Source: Pyropia yezoensis (lineage: Eukaryota > Rhodophyta > Bangiophyceae > Bangiales > Bangiaceae). Taken from it: a DNA stretch of 64,000 nucleotides. The stretch's first letter is position 1; each line of letters opens with the position of its first letter. This document shows positions 37,887 through 48,079 of the stretch, one piece after another. The notes under the pieces were generated by a model. It did not search any database. It was given only the letters and a program-made list of their open reading frames with translations, and was not told the DNA's origin. The stretch spans positions 26,940,951 to 27,004,950 of the forward strand of contig CM020620.1 in assembly GCA_009829735.1 (NCBI GenBank), read 5' to 3'. Both the position numbers and the translations under genes were made by a program.

Positions 37887-39163
37887 ACTCCCCCACCGAT
37901 GGCCTTCTTATCCCTGGTACCTGGTCCCTCACGTTCGCCCCCTGTGGCCTTCGCTCCCCTCCGACACACTTAGTGTGGCCCTGGCGTACCCCTCCTACAC
38001 CCCCTGTCGCTAGCGGACGGCCCACCGACACGTCAGGGCCTCCGTCGTGTGGTCCTGAGACTACGTGGGCTGAGTGACACGCAACGTTCACGCCCGGTCC
38101 ACGTCATGGTTGGGCGTGAACGGCCACCCTCTCCTTACTGTCTCTCGAGGCCCTCGAACCTGACTTGTGTGTGCGGCCGGCGGGGACGCTCGGTCTTGGC
38201 GAAGGGGCCGTGTGGCGTTTGTGGCCCTCGTTCCTCCTCCGCAGACAGCGGAGTGCTGGCCTACGTTGGGGCGTCAGCGGATCCTTGGTCGGCCGTCACG
38301 GGACGGCGGGCGTTGCTGGCCGTTGGTTGTGGACCGACCGAGGGAGGCGGTTGTACCCCCCTGGACTTGGTGCCCGTGGATTTGACTGTTTTCTATGCAT
38401 TTGTCTCTTCTCGATTTTCCTTGCGTATTTTCGTGCTTTTCGCCCTTTTTCTCCCATTGGGTTTTTCGGGCGGATTGCATCTGTGTGTGGAGGGGTTTTC
38501 ACTTGCTTTTCTTTCGAGGGATTACTGTTGGCACGGGTGCCCCGGTGCGCTCCGGTGTAGGCCGGGTGCGTGCTGGCACTTGGCCCGCTGGGGAGGGCGC
38601 CTGGGAGGTCACCTGGGGAGCGCTTTGGAGGGTTCTTAGGGGCTTGGCCCGGGGTCCCGACGAGGTCCCTCTTGTAAAACAATGTTGCTTCGGGTTTCTC
38701 CTTCCCCTTGGGCAAAAGCCTTTTACCTTTACCTCGGATCTTGAGGTGGGCAAGCGCGCGTGGGGTTCCTTGGCCCGTTCCTTCTAGTGGTGACCCGTTG
38801 TCCCTGTGGGGTGGATTAGGTTCCCTGTGGGTACACGGTGGTCATAACGCTACACCGGACGCCAGCCGCACGGCGGCGTCGAAACGGCCAGCCGCGGTCG
38901 GCGTCGATACGAACCCCGTCCGTCCGCTGCTCGCGCAAACGCTCGCGTTCAAACGGGTGCAGCCGCTAGCGCAGCCCCCGTCGCCGGCCGGGCCGCCCAC
39001 GGGACTGTCCAGTTGGCAGTCTTGTCCCAGGAGAGGGGGAAAGTGAGCGAAACACATACTTAGATAGATCATTAAATATGGAGTGTGCCAACTACATGGA
39101 TACATAGCCATAAGATTTTTCCTGAGTGGCTCGTCATGTCAACAGTATGCAGGAAAATGTACC
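37887..39163. other. Region beyond E3 without recognised gene
   Basis: It should contain the E3 3' LTR, but no second copy is available to delimit it. An 11-bp perfect inverted repeat (CGTTCACGCCC at 38085, GGGCGTGAACG at 38112) is the only structure noted. Confidence 0.5.
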
Positions 39164-39318
39164 GGCGTCGGGAAGGCGTCGGGAAGGCGTCGGGAAGGCG
39201 TCGGGAAGGCGTCGGGAAGGCGTCGGGAAGGCGTCGGGAAGGCGTCGGGAAGGCGTCGGGCAGGCGTCGGGAAGGCGTCGGGAAGGCGTCGGGAAGGCGT
39301 CGGGAAGGCGTCGGGAAG
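39164..39318 (+). repeat. 11-bp minisatellite, about 14 copies
   Basis: Unit GGCGTCGGGAA repeated head to tail with one variant copy (GGGCA). All frames are open only because of the repeat. Confidence 0.95.
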
Positions 39319-41032
39319 TACCACAGCCGTGGCGTCAACCTTCTTCTTTTGCATTTCGCCCGCCTGCCCGCCCACCCGCCCGCCGGCCCACCCGTCCCGC
39401 CAGTCCGACGAGCGCATTCAACGTCCCCCCAGCCCCAGTGTCCATCCCCCCTCCCCCCTTCGTTGTCGTCGTCCCCTAAACTTTACGCCACACACACCCC
39501 CGGGATCCGCTAGCCGCCCCCTCAGCCATCCGCTCGCCCCCCCACCCCCCAATGTCATCGGCGTGCCGGCGCGCTCACAGCCCGCCCCTGCCGCCGCCGC
39601 CGTCGCCCTCGAGGCCGCTCATATTTTCAATCATCCGCAGCGACCGGAGCATCACCTCGGACGCTGCAATCTCCCGCTCCCGCCGCGACGCGCCAAGGCT
39701 CTTGGGCGCCCCGCCGCAGCCGCCGCCGCCGCCACCAGCGGCGGCAGCGCCCCAGCCCCAACCCGCACTGTCGCTGCACGCGTGCTCCCAGTTGCCCTCC
39801 CAGCTGCTGCCATCGTCCGAGCCACCATCGTCGTCCAGCAGCAGCGCCGACTCATCGACGCTACCCCCACAACCACCCACATCACCAGTGGTGTGGGTGG
39901 TGGTGGTGGTGGGGGTGGAAGGAGCTGGAATGCTCAGAAGACTCAGAGTATTCCCGCGGCTTCTCCCAAAATGCGTGAGACATGGTCATGCGGCTGCGGT
40001 ACATAAAAAACAACAACATCTAGATAGCCTGTGCTCGCCTTCTGAGTTGTGAAGAAAGTGACGTATGCCTAGAGTCGCGCTTCCACGAGCTTGTACAGGC
40101 GGCAACGTTGGCAACTCTTTGTAGCCATCACTGAACTGGCAGACCTGAGGTCACCTTCCCGACTCGGGACATGCCGGATGGGGCGTTGCGCTGGCCGAGA
40201 AGCCAGACGTCCTGCGGAGCTCAACGAGCTTAAGAACCACAGTGAAGTCGCATCGTAGCAGAGTAGGAGCATGAAGAGACACCGTCCAGTCTCAGTCCAA
40301 TTCGGGGTGGAGGTGGAATCACGGCGAGGTTGCGGCAGGTGCTCGCAGTGTTCGTCAGATGCGAGCTCGCAAGTGCCCCCAGCGGCGCTGGTCGGAGCGC
40401 GAGGCCCGCCACTGCAGGCGCGGTGGCGGCCCCCCGGCGACGGCCACGACAGGGATTACCGAGTGGGTGCTACCGCGCGCAGTACAGGCAGAGCCGCCAC
40501 CGGAACGGGGCCGCGATGAGGAGCCGCCCCAACCCGCAGCGCGGCGACAAGATCGCCAGCAGCCGCACCGAGGGAGGAGCGGGCGCCAGCTTCATCGACG
40601 GCGCGGACCGGCAAAGTGGCAGGCCGCGCGACGCCGTCAGCGACGAGAGGGTGCTGAGAAGCCGCCGCCGTCCACGCTGGCGCTGCCACCGCCACCGCCA
40701 ATGGCCAGCGGGCGGGGAGCACGGCGCGTTGGCCGCGCCCGCAGCGTCACGGCCGCCCGTCGCCAGGCAGACACCCTCACCCGCAGCACCGCTGCCACGT
40801 TGCGGCGTCGTGTGGCAGGTGCGCCACTTTAGTCCCGGCGGAACGGCAGCTGGGAAGGGGAGCGGGGTATGCCGGTGATGGCTCAGGGGGCGCGCCCCCC
40901 CGCCATGGTCGCGTCCATCCGTTCCACCACCGCTGGCGCGTCCATCATCTCCCCCCCCCCCCAAACCGCCCGGCGCGCCCACGCCGGGAGCCCGCCGCTC
41001 CCCCACCCGCTTCACCACCGGTAAGGCCGTCC
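39319..41032. other. Low-complexity spacer, nothing recognised
   Basis: Pro/Ser-coding and GC-rich stretches with several overlapping open frames but no domain, splice pattern or conserved motif. Confidence 0.55.
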
Positions 41033-41613
41033 CTAGCCACCCACCCTTCCCACCACCGCCGCGGCCAGACGCCGGCCCACCCCCCCCGGCCGTGGGTGGC
41101 GACCTGCGACGGCGGCCGCCGCGCGAAACGCCTTCTCCACCGCTGGCGCCACCGGGAGCCCCCCCCAAAATAGCACCTCCCGCGCCGGCGGGGGCAGGTC
41201 AAACGCCACTTCGGCCACCCGCGCTAGCGACGGCAGGTACGTGCCCAGGCTGTGCGCCACCACGCTCGCCGCGTCCCGATGGAAGAAGCGGGCCACTGCC
41301 GCGAGCGGCTCCACCCACAGGTTGCCGGTGCGGTCGAGGAGGACCAGCCGCCCGGCGCGGAGGTACCACGGCAAGGGGGGGGCGGTGCTGACCACATCGT
41401 TGGCTGCCACCACCCGCCAGTGGTGGGGGACAGCGCGGGTGAGCAGCCGAACGTACGCGGCATTGCCCACTTTGGGCGACCCATACGTCGTCGACACCAG
41501 CAACAGAGGGGGGCGGGAAAGGCGTATCCCGCCGTCCTCCCCGCAGCCACCATCACCACCACTGTCGCTGCCGCGACCGTCGACGACGTCGTCGACCGCG
41601 GCGAGGAGGCAGA
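41033..41613 (-). pseudogene. Class 3 lipase, C-terminal fragment
   Basis: The minus-strand frame from the junction at about 41,613 reads NLCLLAAVDDVVDG, a Gly/Asp-rich insert, then LLLVSTTYGSPKVGNAAY. This is the conserved T-x-G-x-P-x-VGN of fungal/plant class 3 lipases. VVAANDVVSTAPPLPWY with the probable catalytic Asp and AHSLGTYLPSL with a probable catalytic His follow. The N-terminal half with the nucleophile GxSxG is absent, and the break coincides with a gypsy integrase fragment on the other strand. The C terminus is Ala/Gly-rich and ends at 41033. A truncated host gene is the simplest reading. Missing upstream exons beyond the gypsy fragment were not found. Confidence 0.65.
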
Positions 41614-42417
41614 GATTTAGTGCGCCAGTTGCGTCACTATGTCCATGACCATGTAGTCACATGGGCTCGTTATGCGTCACTACTCGTGACAGCATATAAC
41701 TCCCAGGTACACAGTAGTACGGGAGAGGCACCGTTTGCTTTCGTTCGTCCCCGACGACCTCCGTCAATAGCTGTGGAACGCCTCACCCAGACCGAGGGTG
41801 AGACTTCGACTCAAACACCGAGTCAGGCGAAAGCCTCTCTACTCCAGAGACTGGAGGAGATGATACCCCTTGTCCGGGCTACCATGGAGAAGGCCCAGGC
41901 CCGTTACAAGAGGCACTTCGATGTCCGAGTCAGACATCGTCGCGATCCATTCCGAGTTGGAGAATGGGTTTATGTTAACTCCCATGACAATAAGGGAGGG
42001 AAATTGGTCTTCAAAACTCTGGGACCATATCCCATCCTGAAAACAAATGGACGCCGGTTAACAATCGAAAGTGATGATGGTATCCGGACGATAAATGGAT
42101 ATCACGCGACTGGCGCACCCGAACCCCCAGAGGGAGATCCTGCTAGGGAAAGGGCCTTGCAAGCATGGAAAGTCCCATCCTTGCCGACCTCTTCCAATAA
42201 ACCGTTGGAGGCGGTGTTCGACAAGTTTGTCGAGGCTCCTGAGGCCAGGTGCCTCAGGAGCCTGCAATCGACGATCAGCACCACATACTATCTCACATTA
42301 TCTCAGAAAACATGCCGGATCACAACGGATCACGTCCAGGAGGCCCTTTACAGCAACACGGACATGAAGAAGATCGAGCTTTTATGGGGAGCCTCTGCTG
42401 GGGAAAAAATGAGATGA
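41614..42417 (+). pseudogene. Ty3/gypsy integrase C-terminal fragment, different lineage
   Basis: It starts within the region just after the catalytic Glu (LVRQLRHYVHDHVVTWARY, LVTAYNSQVHSSTGEAPFAFV), continues through the helical linker (ARYKRHFDVRVRHR) and the GPY/F-like barrel (RVGEWVYVNSH, TLGPYPILKTNG). It ends with a tail that shows no chromodomain. It lacks everything upstream. The sequence is clearly AT-richer than E1-E3 and its surroundings, so it comes from another lineage. It abuts the lipase fragment. Confidence 0.85.
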
Positions 42418-43800
42418 GATGATTGGCACGCAAGACTGCTTCCAGTGCTTCTAGGCGAACCAAAGGTCCGCATTCTACTCCCAGTCCCAGTCCTAAAGTT
42501 TTTAGTCCCCAGGACAGAATTGGGGGATCACCAATAGCTCCCTTCCCCTCCTGCCAAGTCGACTTGCGTTTGAGCGCGTAGATTTCAGCTGTCGACCAGT
42601 CCCCCCGACAGTTTCGGGCGACTCCGTGCTCTCTTTTCGAAACGCCGTGAAAAGCTGGCCGGGATTTCGCCCTCGGGTTCCATCGATGCCGACGGCGGGG
42701 GCGCGAGACCCCACGCGAGTGGCCGGTAGCTGACGCTGCTGGGACTGGGCTGGGGACTTGCTCATCCACACGGTCAGTTTTAAGCTCATTTCTACACGGT
42801 CAGTTTTGAGCATATTTATACTGAATCATGACACGGTCACGATCAAAATGAGCCACACCGCGCTGGCGGCCGTGGCGCGACCCCGGGATCCCCCCGAAAG
42901 TTGCCACGTCACCGAAGAGCGCGACCCGACCACGCATGCCCGCGCGCCCTGCGGTCGACCCTCTTCAGCGCCAGCGTGACGCCGCGGTCAACGCGTGCGA
43001 ATTTCAGTGCTTGCGCCGCCCCGCGACACCAGTGCGCGGGGTCCTGACGGCGCATGTAGTATCCAGGATTCTCAAACACACTGCAAAATTTTGCAGTGGG
43101 TGGTCGCTGAGGAGCTCTGAGAGCGCGCCGTGCCCGTCGCCGCACCGCAGCCGCCGCTGGCCCCCCCCCGGCCAGCCCCCGGCCCCCACCGACGCCAGGT
43201 CCCACGTGTGCCGCGAGAGCTACTTCATTCTACTTACGATCCCATGCACTGCCGCATCCATTACCCCCCGTGCCCGGGAAGGGTGCCGGTGCCGCGCTCC
43301 CGCCACCACGCCGCCCCCCTCCCGCCACCGCGCCCACCCCCCCACCGACCGTCGCTGCGCCCCCCCCCCGCCACGATGCGCCCCCCGCCGGCGGCCGCGC
43401 CGCCCCCCCCCCCGGCGGCCGCGCCGCCCCCCCCCCCGGCGGCCGCGCCGCCCCCCCCCCGACCGCGCCGCCCGCCGCCGCCCGTGGCCGCGCCGCCCTC
43501 CCCGCCGCCGCCCTCCCCCCCGGTGCCGCACCATCCACCCCGCCGCATCCCCCCAACCCCGGCCGCGCCGCCCGCGACAACGAGCTGCCCTAGCCGCCCC
43601 AGCCCATGCCCCGGACCACGCCGGCGCCGGCTGCCACCGCCGCCGCCGGCGCCGCCGCCACCGCGCCGCCCCCGGAGCTACCGCCAGCCGGCTGCTGCCG
43701 CCGCGACCCCCCCCGCCGCCGCCACCGCCTGCCGCCGACGCTACCGGTTTCAGGGTGCCGCCCGCTGCCCGCCACGACCCCCCCCTCCCCTGTCGCGGCC
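42418..43800. other. Spacer, then GC low-complexity DNA
   Basis: Near 42,767-42,815 a direct repeat ACACGGTCAGTTTT occurs twice in AT-richer sequence. From about 43,130 the region becomes C/G-rich Pro/Ala-type low complexity (for example GGCGGCCGCGCC repeats at 43,390-43,460). No gene recognised. Confidence 0.55.
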
Positions 43801-45400
43801 GCCGTCCACCGGCGCCCGCCGCGGGCGGCCACTGCCGGCCGCCGTCCCCCCCCCGCCGCCGCCGCCGGCGGACGCTACAGCGGGCCGCCGGCCGCCGCCC
43901 ATGCCGGCTAGGTGCCGACCGCCATCCCCCCGCCGCCGCGGCCGCCGGCCGCCGCTACTGTGGCCGCCGGCCGCCGTCCTTGCCGGCTGGCCGCCGGCCG
44001 CCGTCCCCCCCCCGCCGCCGCCGCCGGCCGCCGCTCCTGCCGGCTGACTGGCGCTGCCGGCCATCACCCCCCCCACCCCGTCGCGGCGGCCGGCCACCGG
44101 CGCCCGCCGCGGGCGGCCGCTGCCGGCCACCGTCCCCCCCCCGCCACGGCCGCCGGCCGCCGCTCCTGCCGGCTGGCTGACGCTGCCGGCCACCACCCCC
44201 CTTCCCCCCGGTCGCGGCCGCCGGCCACCGGCGCCCGCCGCGGGCGGCCGCTGCCGGCCGCCGTCCCCCCCCCGCCGCGGCCGCCGGCCGCCGCCCCTGC
44301 GGGCTAGCTGGCGCTGCCGGCCGCCACCCCCCCTCCCTTCGATTGTGGCCGCCGGCCACCGGCGCCCGCCGCGGGCGGCCGCTGCCGGCCGCCGTCCCCC
44401 CCCCGCCGCGGCCGCCGGCTGCCGCCCCTGCCGGCTGGCTGACGCTGCCGGCCACCATCCCCCCCTCCCTTCGGTTGTGGCCGCCGGCCACCGGAGCCTG
44501 CCGCGGGCGGCCGCTGCCGGCCGCCGTCCCCCCCCCGCCGCGGCCGCCGGCTGCCGCCCCTACCGGCTGGCTGACGCTGCAGGCCACCACCCCCTTTCGC
44601 CCCGGTCGCGGCCGCTGGCCACCGGCGCCCACCGCGGGCGGCCGCTGCCGGCCGCCGTCCCCCCCCCGCCGGGGCCGCCGGCTGCCGCCCCTACCGGCTG
44701 GCTGACGCTGCCGGCCACCACCCCCCCTCGCCCCGGTCGCGGCCGCTGGCCACCGGCGCCCACCGCGGGCGGCCGCTGCCGGCCGCCGTCCCCCCCCCGC
44801 CGCGGCCGCCGGCCGTTGGCCACCGGCGCCCACCGCGGGCGGCCGCTGCCGGCCGCCATCCCCCCCCCGCCGCCGCCGCCGGCCGCCGCCCCTGCGGGCT
44901 GGCTGGCGCTGCCGGCCGCCACCCCCCCACCCTTCGGTTGTGGCCGCCGGCCACCAGCGCCCGCCGCGGGCGGCCGCTGCCGGCCGCCGTCCCCCCCCCG
45001 CCGCGGCCGCCGGCTGCCGCCCCTGCCGGCTGGCTGACGCTGCCGGCCACCATCCCCCCCTCCCTTCGGTTCTGGCCGCCGGCCACCGGCGCCCGCCGCG
45101 GGCGGCCGATGCCGGCCGCCGTCCCCCCCCCGCCGCGGCCGCCGGCTGCCGCCCCTGCCGGCTGGCTGACGCTGCCGGCCACCATCCCCTCCTCCCCCTG
45201 GTCGTGGCCGCCGGCCACCGGCGCCCGCCGCGGGCGGCCGCTGCCGGCCGCCGTCCCCCCCCCGCCGCGGCCGCCGGCCGCCGCCCCTGCGGGCTGGCTG
45301 GCGCTGCCGGTCACCACCCCCCCCCCCCCCGACGCGGCCGCCGGCCACCGGCCCTCACCGTGGGCGGCCGCTGTCGGCCGCGGTCTTCCCAGTTGCCGCG
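43800..45400 (+). repeat. 131-bp-period GC minisatellite array
   Basis: The block GCGGGCGGCCGCTGCCGG recurs at about 44109, 44241, 44371, 44502, 44633, 44764, 44831, 44966, 45097 and 45231. The period is about 131 bp with one shortened unit. Units also share GGCTGGCTGACGCTGCCGGCC. The period is not a multiple of three, so the long open frames are by-products. Confidence 0.9.
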
Positions 45401-45683
45401 GCGGCCGGCCACGACCGCCGCAGCCAGGTGCCATCATCGGCGTCGGCCGCCGACGCAGGCGCCGGCGAGCTCCTATTGTTTGCGTGACGGTGCCACCACT
45501 GCTGGTTGCATCCTTGATCATGGCACGTGCACACCTTCAACACAAGGGCTTACGCACTCTTATGCTCTCACGTGACGTTTCTGCTTTGTCTCGTGGTAGA
45601 CGTCACGCTTCATGTAGTTCACATAGCGTGCTCGGTTCCTCTACACCATGACCGTCTGGCCACAACCCAGAAAGCACTTGGCT

Positions 45684-47987
45684 TTAATCTGTCTCGCTCC
45701 CTCCCATGCTTGCACTACTATCCTCATCAATAGCCCCAGCACTGACCGCCTTATATCCACTACTGCCCCCCACAGGCGGATTGCTCTCCTCGACCTGCGC
45801 ACTGTCGTCACATGCCGCGGACTGCTCCGCTCCGCCGCCTGACCGACTTGCGTCACATTGGGGTGTTCCACTCGCCGAGCACGTGCACTCGGACCGCACG
45901 CAGGTGACCCCGCGCACGTTGTAGTAATACGAGTTGAGGCGCACCCCGTCATTCTCCGCCTTGGCCGTCTTGCCCGTCAGCTTGAAGGCCGCCGTCAAGT
46001 TCATCAGGGACAACTGCGCGATGCGGTGCGCCATAAACGACGCGGGGGACATGTAGGTCAGATGGCCCCTAAACTTCACCGACATCGAATGCTGCACCTC
46101 AGCGGCCTGCGTCGACACGCAGTTCGTGACCGCTAGTGCCTCGTCCGGGTTATACACGCACGAGCACGTGTGCCCCTTCGCGTGTGCCCGGTCTAGGCAG
46201 AATCGCACTCCGTGGTGCGAGAGGATCGATCTCACGCGCTGCATCCCGTTGCGGTCCATCTTGCAAGCAACGTCGTAGAACACCACTTTAGGCAGTGCGG
46301 GGAAGCGCTCCAAAATGAGGGACAGCGCGTCCGCTACGCTCTCTGCCTGGAACATCACCCGAAAGCCCAAGGTGATGACGTGCGGGCAAACGATGTTGAA
46401 CACTCCGGCCGTCAGCTGCGAGTGCTTCGGAAACGACTTGGCGCACCGATCCCCCGCGTCCTCCAGCGCCGCCTGGGACCCCTTCCGTGGTCCTCCCCGA
46501 CTAGCCTGCTGGCGTCTCCTGGCGTCCCGTGGCTTCGCCCGCGGCGTAAAGATGGCCGGCCGCACCCGCTTCAAGTACCCGAAGTACTCGAACGTCTTGT
46601 AGGGGGAAGTGAGGTCTTCGTCTTTGAACAGCGGGTGCCCGGCCGCAAACCGGTCATACTCCTCGGGCGTCGTCACGCCCAACCACCGCTTGCAAAACTC
46701 CAGCGTCTCCGTCTGGCCCGCGTCGGACGCCTTCTTGACGGCCAGCTGGAAGTCTCTGTCTACTGCCGCGTCAACATCGACGGCAAACAACAGCAGCGCT
46801 CCTACCGACTTGCGCAGAGCGGGCTCCTTGCCCATGAGCGGGCCAACGCGCGCGAAAAAGTTGGCCACGAAGCCAACGGCGTTCGAAGCGGTGGACAGCT
46901 GGCGCCATCGCCCGCCGTCCTCTTTCTGGAGCTCTTGGGCCAGCTCTCTCGGCGGACCGCGCGGCTGACCAGCGAACAGGTTCACAACAGGATCCCCCAG
47001 CAGCGCCAAGATGAACGGGCGGATCGCCGCCCACTCCGTACCTGCCGCGGCAAAAGCGTCAAAGCGGGGGTGGCAAGTGCCCACCCGCTCCTTCCACGGC
47101 ACAGACGAGGGTGCCACCGCTGGTGCATGGCCGAGCTGACCGACTGGCGGGTCCGCAACTCCGGGCACCGAGCCGCCTGTTTCAACAGGAGAGGCCGCAG
47201 CTCGACCTGCGACAGCTTGGACATTCCGTGGCGCATCGTCACCACTGCCAGTCGCTTGAGGCCGCACACCAACGAGGTCGTCCACCGACGTCCACTGAAA
47301 GAAGCTGAAGAAGAGGGTGGCGGCGTGGCGCTTCAACTGCCAGTTCTCAATAGTTGCCGCTCTCTGGGACCGCGGACGCACAGCCAACATCGACGCGCGC
47401 AGCTTACCGAGCGCTTCCGCGTCCGTCTTGTTTAAGGCGCTGCCCGTCTTGAAAACCTTGCGTACGGCCGTCCTTATACTTGGTTCTCGTATGATCGCAT
47501 AGTCGTCCACGTTCAGGTTCATACTTGGAAGGTGCAGGGCGGGACGGGAAACGCGGATGCCGTCCCGTAGCTGGAAGCCCAACGCCTGGCCGTCGATCAC
47601 GATGTAGTCAGGGTTGAGGCCGCACTTGGGGCACACAAACAGCTCAGGCGTAGGCTTCAAGAGAGATACAAAGCACCTGCCGAGCAGGACGATCAGCTGC
47701 CGCCGCAACCCATAGCTCGACCGCAATGAAGCCAGAAAACTGGTGGCCGCCGAGTAGGACGACCGAGAGTTGTACACAAATGACATGAGAGTGTCACAGA
47801 ACGACCTGGTAAACAGCAGCACGCGCCCCAAATCGTCCACCTTGCGAAGGGAGAACAAGCCGTCATCCCCACCGTCGTACTGCACGACATGCCGGTCTGG
47901 GCAGGTCCATTCTCCAATCGTCAGCTGCACAGGGCCAAGGCAGAACAAGCAGTTGCGCATCCGAGACAGCGCAATAAAAGGAGTCAC
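45684..47987 (-). CDS. KDZ-like transposase, exon 2 (catalytic part)
   Basis: About 767 residues read from the acceptor GACGTCAG/GTGACT. It starts with a cysteine cluster (NCLFCLGPVQ...WTCPDRHVVQYDG), then a second one (ELFVCPKCGLNPDYIVIDG). The F-x-CP-x-CG...P...I-x-DG form is typical of Kyakuja-Dileera-Zisupton (KDZ) transposases. Later comes the hallmark catalytic stretch: VVFYDVACKMDRNG, FCLDRAHAKGHTCSC, VYNPDEALAVTNCVSTQAAEVQH and FMAHRIAQLSLMNL. KDZ enzymes are DDE-type DNA transposases acting in the nucleus. The C terminus has another Cys-rich patch (CVRSECTCSASGTPQC) and an acidic tail. No stops interrupt it. Terminal inverted repeats were not found. Confidence 0.75.
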   Translation of the reverse strand: MTPFIALSRMRNCLFCLGPVQLTIGEWTCPDRHVVQYDGGDDGLFSLRKVDDLGRVLLFTRSFCDTLMSFVYNSRSSYSAATSFLASLRSSYGLRRQLIVLLGRCFVSLLKPTPELFVCPKCGLNPDYIVIDGQALGFQLRDGIRVSRPALHLPSMNLNVDDYAIIREPSIRTAVRKVFKTGSALNKTDAEALGKLRASMLAVRPRSQRAATIENWQLKRHAATLFFSFFQWTSVDDLVGVRPQATGSGDDAPRNVQAVAGRAAASPVETGGSVPGVADPPVGQLGHAPAVAPSSVPWKERVGTCHPRFDAFAAAGTEWAAIRPFILALLGDPVVNLFAGQPRGPPRELAQELQKEDGGRWRQLSTASNAVGFVANFFARVGPLMGKEPALRKSVGALLLFAVDVDAAVDRDFQLAVKKASDAGQTETLEFCKRWLGVTTPEEYDRFAAGHPLFKDEDLTSPYKTFEYFGYLKRVRPAIFTPRAKPRDARRRQQASRGGPRKGSQAALEDAGDRCAKSFPKHSQLTAGVFNIVCPHVITLGFRVMFQAESVADALSLILERFPALPKVVFYDVACKMDRNGMQRVRSILSHHGVRFCLDRAHAKGHTCSCVYNPDEALAVTNCVSTQAAEVQHSMSVKFRGHLTYMSPASFMAHRIAQLSLMNLTAAFKLTGKTAKAENDGVRLNSYYYNVRGVTCVRSECTCSASGTPQCDASRSGGGAEQSAACDDSAQVEESNPPVGGSSGYKAVSAGAIDEDSSASMGGSETD

Positions 47988-48079
47988 CTGACGTCAGTCC
48001 ATGAACAACCCACAAAGAGATCGCACTCAGCAGGAACACAAAACGCAAGATACACTCAGACAAAAAAAAAATGACATAC
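47988..48079 (-). other. Intron of the KDZ-like gene (92 bp)
   Basis: Donor TTGGAG/GTATGT at 48079, a T-rich stretch, and acceptor ending GTCAG at 47988. Phase 0 on both sides. Confidence 0.75.

Noticed and set aside
39164-39318. CRISPR array
   Set aside because: 11-bp units without spacers in a eukaryotic genome; it is a minisatellite.
43130-45650. Several 200-400 codon ORFs on both strands
   Set aside because: By-products of a 131-bp GC minisatellite. No domain and no consistent frame between units.
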